This document shows positions 1 to 7,668 of a stretch of 11,965 nt of DNA, one piece after another. This DNA is from Anaerolineales bacterium UBA3940 (GTDB lineage: Bacteria > Chloroflexota > Anaerolineae > Aggregatilineales > UBA3940), in contig DGDY01000269.1 in NCBI GenBank assembly GCA_002385675.1, positions 20,342 to 32,306 on the forward strand, given 5' to 3'. The translations under genes were made by a program, and so were the position numbers. Each line of letters opens with the position of its first letter. Position 1 is the stretch's first letter. Under the pieces are notes generated by a model. It saw nothing but the letters and a program-made list of their open reading frames with translations, was not told where the DNA came from and made no database searches.

Positions 1-852
1 CTGCGCGTTCCGCAGCCGCCGCGCCGCACCGCCGATACCCTCGAAAGCGGGACCGGTGCGCCGGGCGGCGCGCTGAGCGGCGAGCGCGTGTACACGGTGC
101 AGCTTGGCGACACCCTCGCGCAGATCGCGCAGAGCCATAACGTGCCGGTCGACCGGCTCATTGCGGTGAACGGCCTGACCGGGCCGGATCGCATCTACGT
201 GGGGCAGCAGCTTCGCATCCCCGAGGAGGGCGCGGCGGCGCGCCCTGCCCCGGCCCAGGCTGCCGTCTCCCATACGGTGCTCCCCGGCGAGACGCTCTCC
301 GCCATTGCGATGCGCTACGGCGTGACGCTGCACTCGCTGGCGGTCGCCAACGACCTGAACGACAGCGCCCACATTTACCCCGGCATGACGCTCTCCATCC
401 CCTCGGCGCTGGCAGGCGCGAACAGTGTGGCCTATGCCAGCACCGGGCCGGGCCTGTGCGCGGATGTCACACCCCGCCGCTCCGGCACCGGCTATTTCAT
501 CCGCCCGACGCCCCGCTACAACTTCACGCAGGGCTACAGCGCCCTGCACGCCGGTGTCGATCTCGCCATCGACGCGGGGACGCCGGTCTTTGCGGCGGAC
601 AGCGGGACGGTAGTCTACGCGGGCTGGAACCCGGTCGGCTATGGCAACCTTGTTGTGCTCGATCACGGCAACGGGTGGCGCACCTACTACGCCCATCTGC
701 AAAGCGTTCATGTGCGCTGCGGTGAGTGGCTCTCACGCGGGAGCACCATCGGCGAGATAGGCAGCACCGGCAACAGTTCAGGCCCGCACCTGCATTTTGA
801 GATGCTGCGCTTTGGCATCGCCGTTAACCCTGCGGGGTACATTCGCTTCTAG
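1..852 (+). CDS. LysM-repeat M23 family metallopeptidase (5' end outside window)
   Basis: This is probably an exported peptidoglycan hydrolase, or a divisome-type activator, that binds glycan through LysM domains and cuts or remodels cross-links with an M23 (LytM) domain. The reading frame is open from base 1, so 283 residues are visible and the true start lies upstream. The first visible residues, LRVPQPP, match the end of a LysM repeat (compare LRIPEE and LSIPSA at the ends of the next two), so at least three LysM units exist. Two full LysM domains are at about 89-225 and 268-402. The M23 domain runs from about 490 to the end. It has the zinc ligands: HxxxD with H at 547-549 and D at 559-561, and the HLH motif at 787-795. 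The catalytic set is complete, so enzymatic activity is likely. A GTG at 88 would be a possible start but would discard the LysM remnant. No signal peptide can be judged. Confidence 0.93.
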   Translation: MRVPQPPRRTADTLESGTGAPGGALSGERVYTVQLGDTLAQIAQSHNVPVDRLIAVNGLTGPDRIYVGQQLRIPEEGAAARPAPAQAAVSHTVLPGETLSAIAMRYGVTLHSLAVANDLNDSAHIYPGMTLSIPSALAGANSVAYASTGPGLCADVTPRRSGTGYFIRPTPRYNFTQGYSALHAGVDLAIDAGTPVFAADSGTVVYAGWNPVGYGNLVVLDHGNGWRTYYAHLQSVHVRCGEWLSRGSTIGEIGSTGNSSGPHLHFEMLRFGIAVNPAGYIRF

Positions 853-947
853 CGCGGGCGGCCTCGCGCCTGATGGACCGCGGCACCAACCTTCGCTAAC
901 ATTATCATGAACACGTCGTAGCCGGGCACGCCGCCAAGGAGCCGACC

Positions 948-3037
<2,090 letters not shown>

Positions 3038-3053
3038 GCGGGCGTGCTCGCCT

Positions 3054-3509
3054 TTACCGCCCGCCGTCGTCTATCGAGCGCACCAGCAGTACCGGGCGGT
3101 CGGTGCGGTGCAGGACGCCGAGCGCGACGCTGCCGTAAAACAGGTGCGCCAGGCCGGTGCGCCCGTGGCTCGCCATGGCAATGAGGTCGACATCCTCTGC
3201 CTGCGCCACGTCGAGGATCGTTTTGACGATCGGCCCCTGCGCAATGCGGGTGCGGGCGTCCAGCCCCATGCTGCGCCATTCGCCCTGGCGGGCGCGCAGA
3301 TAGCGTTCTGCCTCCTCCGCCTCGCGCTTCATCTCCTCGACGTTAAGCATCACCGGGGCCTCGCCCGGGTCGATGAGCGGGGGAAGCGGCTCCAGAACGC
3401 GCAGGAAGATGATCTGGCTGCCCAGGCAGCGGGCCAATATCTCAACATGCTTCAGGATGGCTTCCGCACGGCCCGAACCGTCGAGCGGAACGAGGATTTT
3501 GTTGTACAT
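3054..3509 (-). CDS. Universal stress protein (UspA family)
   Basis: This is a small cytoplasmic nucleotide-binding protein of the UspA superfamily, 151 residues, usual length. It starts with the typical YNKILVPLDGS strand (residues 2-12, with D10 at the nucleotide site) and ends with the ATP-binding loop SHG-9x-GS at residues 114-127, followed by CP-free PVLLV (139-143). The first G of the G-2x-G-9x-G signature is an alanine here (A113), a common variation. The start at 3509 is preferred over the in-frame ATG at 3530 because the strong Shine-Dalgarno AGGGAGG (complement of 3514-3520) lies between them, four bases before the chosen ATG. A good candidate promoter lies upstream (3581-3609). These proteins commonly act in stress survival; the specific role here cannot be read. 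Confidence 0.93.
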   Translation of the reverse strand: MYNKILVPLDGSGRAEAILKHVEILARCLGSQIIFLRVLEPLPPLIDPGEAPVMLNVEEMKREAEEAERYLRARQGEWRSMGLDARTRIAQGPIVKTILDVAQAEDVDLIAMASHGRTGLAHLFYGSVALGVLHRTDRPVLLVRSIDDGGR

Positions 3510-3513
3510 GTGG

Positions 3514-3520
3514 CCTCCCT
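3514..3520 (-). promoter_or_regulatory. Ribosome binding site deciding the Usp start
   Basis: The minus strand reads AGGGAGG followed by CCAC and ATG. This near-perfect anti-16S match sits downstream of the longer alternative start at 3530, so it fixes initiation at 3509. Confidence 0.8.
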
Positions 3521-3580
3521 TGAGGGTCATACGCCGGGTGCTGGCGTCGAGGTCAGGTTGCAGCAGAGCTTCCTGCGCAC

Positions 3581-3609
3581 ATCATAGCATGCTTTGCAGC
3601 CCGTGAGAA
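3581..3609 (-). promoter_or_regulatory. Candidate sigma70-type extended -10 promoter for the Usp gene
   Basis: On the minus strand the -10 is TATGAT (complement of 3581-3586), preceded directly by TGC (3587-3589), which makes an extended -10. A four-of-six -35 match, TTCTCA (3604-3609), lies 17 bases upstream. Transcription would begin about 65 bases before the Usp start codon. Confidence 0.55.
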
Positions 3610-3642
3610 ATCGGCGGGCGCTGCTCTTGTGCCGCATCGAGG

Positions 3643-3648
3643 TATACT
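3643..3648 (+). promoter_or_regulatory. Candidate -10 element immediately before the DUF4291 gene
   Basis: TATACT ends seven bases before the ATG at 3656, and there is no good -35 and no Shine-Dalgarno between them. The geometry fits a leaderless transcript beginning at or next to the start codon. Support is only the single hexamer and its spacing. Confidence 0.35.
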
Positions 3649-3655
3649 TAGCGCC

Positions 3656-4306
3656 ATGACACGACTACGCTTCAAACCCTACATCGACGAAGCCCCCACC
3701 TGGCCGGACCGGGGGCGGGTCATCCTCGCCCAGTACGACGCCGAGTCGGTCGTCGTCTACGAGGCGCTCAGCCGCGCCGCCGCCCGCAGCGTGGTGCAGG
3801 GGGGCCGGCTGGATGCCCTCGTCGAGGACTTCGACCGCATGCACTGGTTCGGCACAAGCTTTACGTGGTTCATGCGGCGCACGGGCTGGGCCACCGAGCG
3901 CGGGCAGCGGGCCGTGCTCGCCCTCTGGCTCCGGCGTGACCGCTTCGATGAGATACTGCGCGAGGCCGTGCCGACGCACTTCACAGAAGGCGCGTTCGCC
4001 AGCCGCGAGGCCTGGCAGGAAGCGCTCGACAGCTCCGACGTGCGCGCGCAGTGGGCCCCGGACTTCCCACCGCACGGGCCGAAGCTCAACCGCAAGGCAC
4101 TCGAAATCGGGCTGCGCGGCGAGATGCTGCGCGGTTACGTGACCGGCTGGGTGCTCGCCGTCGAGGACATCACGAGCTTTGTGCGCCAGCAGGCCCAGTT
4201 CGTTGAGATGCCTGAACTGCTGTTCGTGCCCGCGCAAGACATCTACCCCGTCCGTGACGAGCAGGTCGCCGCCCGGCTGAACCTGACCAAACGCGTCCCC
4301 GACTGA
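3656..4306 (+). CDS. DUF4291 family protein
   Basis: This 216-residue protein fits the DUF4291 family, whose function is not known. Recognisable family segments are ILAQYDAESVVVYEAL (residues 23-38), which corresponds to the 'I.A.Y....VVYQA' block, and RMHWFGTSFTWFMRRTGW (61-78), which matches the family core 'RM.W.K.SF.WMM.RSGW'. These are followed by a GQRAVLALWL block. It has no signal peptide or membrane helix and should be cytoplasmic. The ATG at 3656 is preferred over a GTG at 3629 because the conserved region begins soon after it and the TATACT promoter element lies between the two. No Shine-Dalgarno is seen. The next gene starts eight bases after the stop, so the pair is probably one transcript. 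The Usp gene is divergent. Confidence 0.82.
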   Translation: MTRLRFKPYIDEAPTWPDRGRVILAQYDAESVVVYEALSRAAARSVVQGGRLDALVEDFDRMHWFGTSFTWFMRRTGWATERGQRAVLALWLRRDRFDEILREAVPTHFTEGAFASREAWQEALDSSDVRAQWAPDFPPHGPKLNRKALEIGLRGEMLRGYVTGWVLAVEDITSFVRQQAQFVEMPELLFVPAQDIYPVRDEQVAARLNLTKRVPD

Positions 4307-4314
4307 GCGCCGCC

Positions 4315-5109
4315 ATGAGCCTCGTACAGCCCGACCTGTCGCGGGAGCCCGGCCCGGAGTGGCAGCGCCACGTCGTCGCACCGAGCACGATTGAGGTCAC
4401 GCGGGACGGCTGGCGCTTCACGAACAACCCGCTTGAGGGCAGGCGCTACACCAACGCGCAGATCGATGATTACCAGGGCCGCCGGCGCGGTGACTTCCCC
4501 TGGCGCGCGCCCGTCTCGCTGACCGTGCGCGCCCGCTTCTCCCATCCCTTCGGAGAGCTTGTTGGCACAGCGGGTTTCGGCTTCTGGAACGACCCACTGG
4601 TGATGAGCGGCCTGCGCCTGCCCGCCCTGCCCCGCGCCATCTGGTTCTTCCACGGATCCCCGCACAACAACATCCGGCTCGACCTCCACACGCCGGGCTG
4701 CGGCTGGAAGGCCGCCACCGTGGACGCAAACCGCCTGCCCGCCTACCTTCTGGCCCCGACACTACCGCTCGCCGTACCGCTGATGAACATCAGGCCGATG
4801 TACCGGGCGCTGTGGCCCGTCGGGCAGCGCGCGATTGCCGCGCGCGAGGCGCTGCTCGACATCGATATGACGGCATGGCACACCTACCAGCTCGACTGGG
4901 GTGTGCGCGGCGCAGAGTTCCGTGTGGACGGCGAGCTTGTGCTGCGCACAGACGCCGCGCCGCGCGGGCGGCTGGGGTTCGTCATGTGGATCGACAACCA
5001 GGCCATGGTGGCGACGCCCTGGGGGCGAGTCGGCTGGCGCACCGTGCCCATCGAGCAGCCGCAGTGGATGGAGATCGGCGCGCTGCGCATCGAGTCAGCC
5101 ATGCGCTAA
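4315..5109 (+). CDS. Hypothetical protein with concanavalin A-like / GH16-like fold
   Basis: The function is not known. The 264-residue protein has features of a concanavalin A-like lectin/glucanase beta-sandwich. Near the C-terminus are 'DMTAWHTYQLDW', 'GAEFRVDGELVLRT' and 'GRLGFVMWIDNQ', which closely resemble the strand pattern of GH16-like and laminin-G-like domains, where a bound ligand or an ester is described by 'W..Y..dW....i.fyvDg..v'. The glucanase catalytic signature ExDxxE is absent, so I do not predict hydrolase activity. No signal peptide is evident at the N-terminus, which is unusual for secreted sugar-binding members. It begins eight bases after the DUF4291 gene without a clear Shine-Dalgarno and is probably translated from the same mRNA. 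Fold assignment is an inference from sequence pattern; the gene call itself is firm. Confidence 0.82.
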   Translation: MSLVQPDLSREPGPEWQRHVVAPSTIEVTRDGWRFTNNPLEGRRYTNAQIDDYQGRRRGDFPWRAPVSLTVRARFSHPFGELVGTAGFGFWNDPLVMSGLRLPALPRAIWFFHGSPHNNIRLDLHTPGCGWKAATVDANRLPAYLLAPTLPLAVPLMNIRPMYRALWPVGQRAIAAREALLDIDMTAWHTYQLDWGVRGAEFRVDGELVLRTDAAPRGRLGFVMWIDNQAMVATPWGRVGWRTVPIEQPQWMEIGALRIESAMR

Positions 5110-5240
5110 TACTCGCTTTCCTCTCATCGGGTGTATATTGAAATCAACACGCCCAGCAGGTGAAAGGAACCCACAATATAGCGCATTTATCGCAAGGAAC
5201 GTTGCTCCCACGTGATCTTTCTTTGTGCATCGAGGGCACT

Positions 5241-6020
5241 ATGAGCAGCAACCTTAGTGAAATGTACGAACGCGAGCGCAATAAGTGGGATCGGCTCACC
5301 GCACCGCTTCTGGAAAACCCCGCACAGCTCAAGCTAGAGTCGGGCGAGGACTTCCATACCGTTGCCCAAAACAGCACCGTCATGATCGGCGTGAGCGAGT
5401 TCCTCGGCGACCTCTACGGGAAGCGCGCGCTGGAGCTTGGCTGCGGCACTGGCAAGATGTCCGCGCTGCTGGCGCGGGCCGGTGCGCAGGTCACATCCTT
5501 CGACCTCTCCGCCATGAGTGTGCACGTGGCACGCACCCGTGCCGAAGTGAACGGCCTGGCGGATGCAGTCCGCCTCGTCGTCGCCGCAGGCGAACGGCTT
5601 CCCTTTGCCAACAACTCCTTCGACGTGGTGTTTGGCCGCGCCATCCTGCATCATCTCGACGTGAACCTCGGCGCAGGCGAGCCGCTCCGCGTACTGAAGC
5701 CCGGCGGCAAGGCCGTCTTCGTCGAACCGCTCGGCATGAACCCGGTGCTGAGCTTCGTACGCGATCATATCCCCTACCCCAACAAGAACCCGGTCGGCGA
5801 TGACCAGCCGCTGCACTACAAGCAGGTCGAGCAGTGGGGGCGAGGTTACAGCTACTTCAGCTATCAGGAAGTTCAATTGCTGGGGATGCTGGAGCGGGCC
5901 TTCCCCTACCGGTTCAAGGTGCGCCTGTGGCCTCTTCACCGCCTCGACCAGATCCTGCTCGAACGCTTTCCGGCCCTGCGACGATACAGCCGCTACATCG
6001 TCATGAAAATGCAGAAATAG
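5241..6020 (+). CDS. Class I SAM-dependent methyltransferase
   Basis: This 259-residue protein has the Rossmann-type methyltransferase core. Motif I is ALELGCGTGKMSALL (residues 63-77), the acidic end of strand 2 is in TSFDLS, and FDVVFGRAILHHLD carries the post-motif 'HH' seen in Methyltransf_11/25 families, followed by VLKPGGKAVFVEP. The substrate cannot be read; related proteins act on small molecules, lipids or sugars. A GTG at 5160 would extend the frame by 27 residues, but the ATG at 5241 is preceded by GAGGG (5232-5236) and the conserved region starts after it. The 131 bases upstream hold a possible -10 (TATATT at 5134-5139) with no clear -35. Confidence 0.9.
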   Translation: MSSNLSEMYERERNKWDRLTAPLLENPAQLKLESGEDFHTVAQNSTVMIGVSEFLGDLYGKRALELGCGTGKMSALLARAGAQVTSFDLSAMSVHVARTRAEVNGLADAVRLVVAAGERLPFANNSFDVVFGRAILHHLDVNLGAGEPLRVLKPGGKAVFVEPLGMNPVLSFVRDHIPYPNKNPVGDDQPLHYKQVEQWGRGYSYFSYQEVQLLGMLERAFPYRFKVRLWPLHRLDQILLERFPALRRYSRYIVMKMQK

Positions 6021-6064
6021 CCGCTCTGAGGGGCGGCGCATCGCTAGCAGTGGAAGCGCATGTT

Positions 6065-6073
6065 TGGTACACT
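6065..6073 (+). promoter_or_regulatory. Extended -10 promoter for the small membrane protein gene
   Basis: TGG followed by TACACT (6068-6073) is an extended -10 element. No convincing -35 is present. Transcription would begin near 6080, about 50 bases before the start codon. The same TGnTACACT pattern precedes serS. Confidence 0.5.
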
Positions 6074-6129
6074 CCATCTGCGTTATCTTGATCTAGAAGG
6101 ACCCTGCCAAACCGCGGAGACTGCGTACG

Positions 6130-6324
6130 ATGCCACTGTTCTATCTGCGACCGTTCAATTTTCACGCCGACAAGGAGGCGCTGAGGAACCCCAAGCCAAA
6201 GCTCTTTGAGTTTGACCGGGGGGACATCCTGACCATCACGCTGATGGGGCTGATCGCGCTCGGGCTGTTTATTGCCTTCGTCGCGGTCCCCATGGTCAAC
6301 ATCCTCAGCGCCGCACTCTTCTAA
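6130..6324 (+). CDS. Small single-pass membrane protein of unknown function
   Basis: I do not recognise this 64-residue protein. The N-terminal half is hydrophilic with several basic residues (about 1-31), followed by one long hydrophobic segment (about residues 32-63) that should form a transmembrane helix. Positive charges before the helix suggest the N-terminus is inside. A GGAGA motif lies at 6116-6120, nine bases before the ATG. An extended -10 promoter lies upstream, and an intrinsic terminator follows 26 bases after the stop, so it looks like its own transcription unit. Those flanking signals are the main reason to accept such a short gene. Confidence 0.72.
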   Translation: MPLFYLRPFNFHADKEALRNPKPKLFEFDRGDILTITLMGLIALGLFIAFVAVPMVNILSAALF

Positions 6325-6350
6325 CCCTTTTACCCGAACAGCAACAGCAG

Positions 6351-6376
6351 CAGGCAAGCCCACAGCTTGCCTGTTT
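6351..6376 (+). terminator. Intrinsic terminator after the small membrane protein gene
   Basis: There is a perfect nine-base-pair stem, CAGGCAAGC / GCTTGCCTG, with a CCACA loop, followed by TTTGCGTTTG. The T-run is interrupted but the stem is strong. Confidence 0.75.
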
Positions 6377-6400
6377 GCGTTTGCCGCGCCGGTTTGAATC

Positions 6401-6426
6401 AAAAGGTGGGGCCCTGAGGCCCCACC
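6401..6426 (-). terminator. Intrinsic terminator for the DoxX-like gene
   Basis: A perfect nine-base-pair stem, GGTGGGGCC / GGCCCCACC (6405-6413 and 6418-6426), has a four-base loop. On the minus strand it is followed by TTTT (AAAA at 6401-6404), and it lies about 40 bases after the DoxX-like stop codon. Confidence 0.75.
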
Positions 6427-6466
6427 CGTTTATGGTCTGTCGTCTGTAGCGAGGGTGACGGTGGTG

Positions 6467-7081
6467 CTAGTCGCCTGCGGCAACGGTGCTTTCTGCCAGC
6501 CTGCCAGCCGGTGCCTGCTCCTTGCGCCCCCAGGGCGCGCCGATCAGGTTCAGCAGGAAGTAGTCCGCGCCGATGTAACCGGAAACCTTCCAGGCCAGGA
6601 TGAGCCCGACGGAGATGGCGAACAGCAGACCGTTCGTGCTGGCCGAGCCTGCCATGATGAAGTTCCAGTTCATGAAGCCGCCTGCCAGTGCGGCGATGCC
6701 GGTGAACGCGCCCAGGATGAGGGCGATGCCGATCAGCAACTCGCCGTAAGCAATCAGGCTGCCAAACCAGGTATACGCGTCGATGTCGAGAAGGAACTGG
6801 AGGAACTCGCGATACCAGTCAAAGGCGATGGCTGGCCTCCCCCCCTCTGGAATAGCGACTGCGTTCATCCAGAAGCCCTTCAGCGCCTCGCCGGTCTTCG
6901 TCCACGCCGGGTTGGTGACCTTGTGCAGGCCCGCATCGAGCCACTGCCAGCCAAGCCAGACGCGAAGCGGCAGCCAGATGAGCGAGGCCAGCGGGTTCGA
7001 GGTCAGGAACTGCGCGAAACCCGGGTCGCGGACGACGCGTTCCTTCTTCAGCAGGCGATTGTAAAGTCTAGTTTCGGCCAT
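6467..7081 (-). CDS. DoxX-like integral membrane protein (DoxX/DoxD family)
   Basis: This 204-residue membrane protein has the DoxX-family layout of four hydrophobic helices. Helix 1 lies in the WLPLRVWLGWQWLDAG region and is followed by a polar stretch with a family-typical HKVTNP. Two adjacent helices lie in the segment from SLIAYGELLIGIALILGAF to AGGFMNWNF, and the last is in LLFAISVGLILAWK. GELLIGIALILG is the usual family core. Relatives include the small subunit of archaeal thiosulfate:quinone oxidoreductase, but most bacterial members have no proven reaction, so no substrate is assigned. The start is supported by AGGGAG on the minus strand (complement of 7087-7092), five bases before the ATG. 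It ends at a good terminator (6401-6426). Its promoter within the AT-rich upstream region could not be identified with confidence. Confidence 0.88.
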   Translation of the reverse strand: MAETRLYNRLLKKERVVRDPGFAQFLTSNPLASLIWLPLRVWLGWQWLDAGLHKVTNPAWTKTGEALKGFWMNAVAIPEGGRPAIAFDWYREFLQFLLDIDAYTWFGSLIAYGELLIGIALILGAFTGIAALAGGFMNWNFIMAGSASTNGLLFAISVGLILAWKVSGYIGADYFLLNLIGAPWGRKEQAPAGRLAESTVAAGD

Positions 7082-7285
7082 CTTGTCTCCCTCAATTATT
7101 GTCTGTGTCCGAGGACCAAGTTGTTTTGTGTATGTTGACTATCTTCGAGATAACTAATATCAACTTTATTCATTTCGCCCCGAAGAGCCTAGAGTAATTT
7201 GTCACAAGCGTCATATGATCTTAGTCTTTTTGGCACAGGCAGGCGGAGAAGGCCGCAGAGAGCCGCGCTCACCCGCGAAACACGG
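7082..7285. other. AT-rich divergent intergenic region between the DoxX-like gene and the serS leader
   Basis: No gene is supported here. The region is distinctly richer in A and T than its surroundings and should hold the DoxX-like promoter on the minus strand. It contains an inverted repeat at 7134-7164 (GTTGA ... TCAAC around TATCTTCGAGATA). The left arm plus 17 bases and TATCAA (7158-7163) also resembles a weak plus-strand promoter. Confidence 0.5.
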
Positions 7286-7315
7286 TTGACTTTCACCCGC
7301 GCGGCATGTTACACT
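7286..7315 (+). promoter_or_regulatory. Sigma70-type promoter of serS
   Basis: The -35 is TTGACT (7286-7291, five of six). The -10 is TACACT (7310-7315), with TGT just before it (7307-7309) as an extended -10, and the spacer is 18 bases. Transcription should begin near 7322, giving a leader of about 347 bases, which is the T-box riboswitch. Confidence 0.78.
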
Positions 7316-7321
7316 CCTCTT

Positions 7322-7588
7322 GTCAACAGAAGACCTGAACGACTCAGACGGAGCCCATCAGCTCACACGCAGCCAGAGAAACGCCGGTCGGTGCGAGGCG
7401 CTCTGCGTCCGGGCTGAGTTCCACTCCCGATACGTCGCTCTGAGGAAATGCGGAGCCGGGAACGCCCGTTACAGCGATGATGAGGGCATGCCTGCGCCTG
7501 AACGGCTCAGGCTCAACAGGCTTGCCGAATTCAGGTGGCACCACGGCGAGATCGTCGTCCTGAGCGGACAGATCTCGTTTTTTGTTTT
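7322..7588 (+). promoter_or_regulatory. T-box riboswitch of serS (tRNA-Ser-responsive)
   Basis: This leader senses uncharged tRNA-Ser and controls transcription of serS. The conserved T-box element is AGGTGGCACCACGG (7533-7546). The antiterminator is complete: CAGG (7532-7535) pairs with CCTG (7559-7562), the seven-base bulge TGGCACC (7536-7542) is left open, and ACGGCG (7543-7548) pairs with CGTCGT (7553-7558). In the bulge, TGGC would pair with the tRNA end GCCA, which fits the G discriminator of tRNA-Ser. The competing terminator is annotated separately. Stem I can be folded with CTCAGA/TCTGAG at its base (7343-7348, 7439-7444), TCAGC/GCTGA, AGAG/CTCT, and a distal hairpin CGCC/GGCG with a GGTCGGTG-containing loop at 7386-7396. 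Serine codons TCC (7420-7422) and TCG (7435-7437) lie in the specifier region; I cannot decide which is read. A stem III-like hairpin lies at 7496-7512. Confidence 0.9.
7547..7588 (+). terminator. Regulated intrinsic terminator of the serS T-box
   Basis: CGAGATC (7547-7553) pairs with GATCTCG (7571-7577) and GTCC with GGAC around a TGAGC loop, followed by TTTTTTGTTTT. Its 5' strand overlaps the 3' strand of the antiterminator, so the two structures exclude each other. Confidence 0.88.
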
Positions 7589-7668
7589 GTCTGCCAGCTT
7601 CGGCTGCCGCCGTCAAGGTGCAGCAGCCGTTCGTGAGAGCACTGATAGTGATGTAGCAGGAGGCGTCG

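Noticed and set aside
88..90. GTG as start of the LysM/M23 gene
   Set aside because: The frame is open to the left edge and encodes the end of another LysM domain before this codon.
852..870. Terminator after the LysM/M23 gene
   Set aside because: GCGCG / CGCGC could pair, but the stem is short, overlaps the stop codon and has no following T-run.
3665..4381. 238-residue minus-strand frame
   Set aside because: It is antisense to the DUF4291 gene and shows no recognisable domain.
4315..5109. GH16 endoglucanase
   Set aside because: The fold pattern is similar, but the ExDxxE catalytic motif is absent and no signal peptide is seen.
5160..5162. GTG as start of the SAM methyltransferase
   Set aside because: It lacks a properly spaced Shine-Dalgarno, and the added 27 residues have no family match. 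The ATG at 5241 has GAGGG just upstream.
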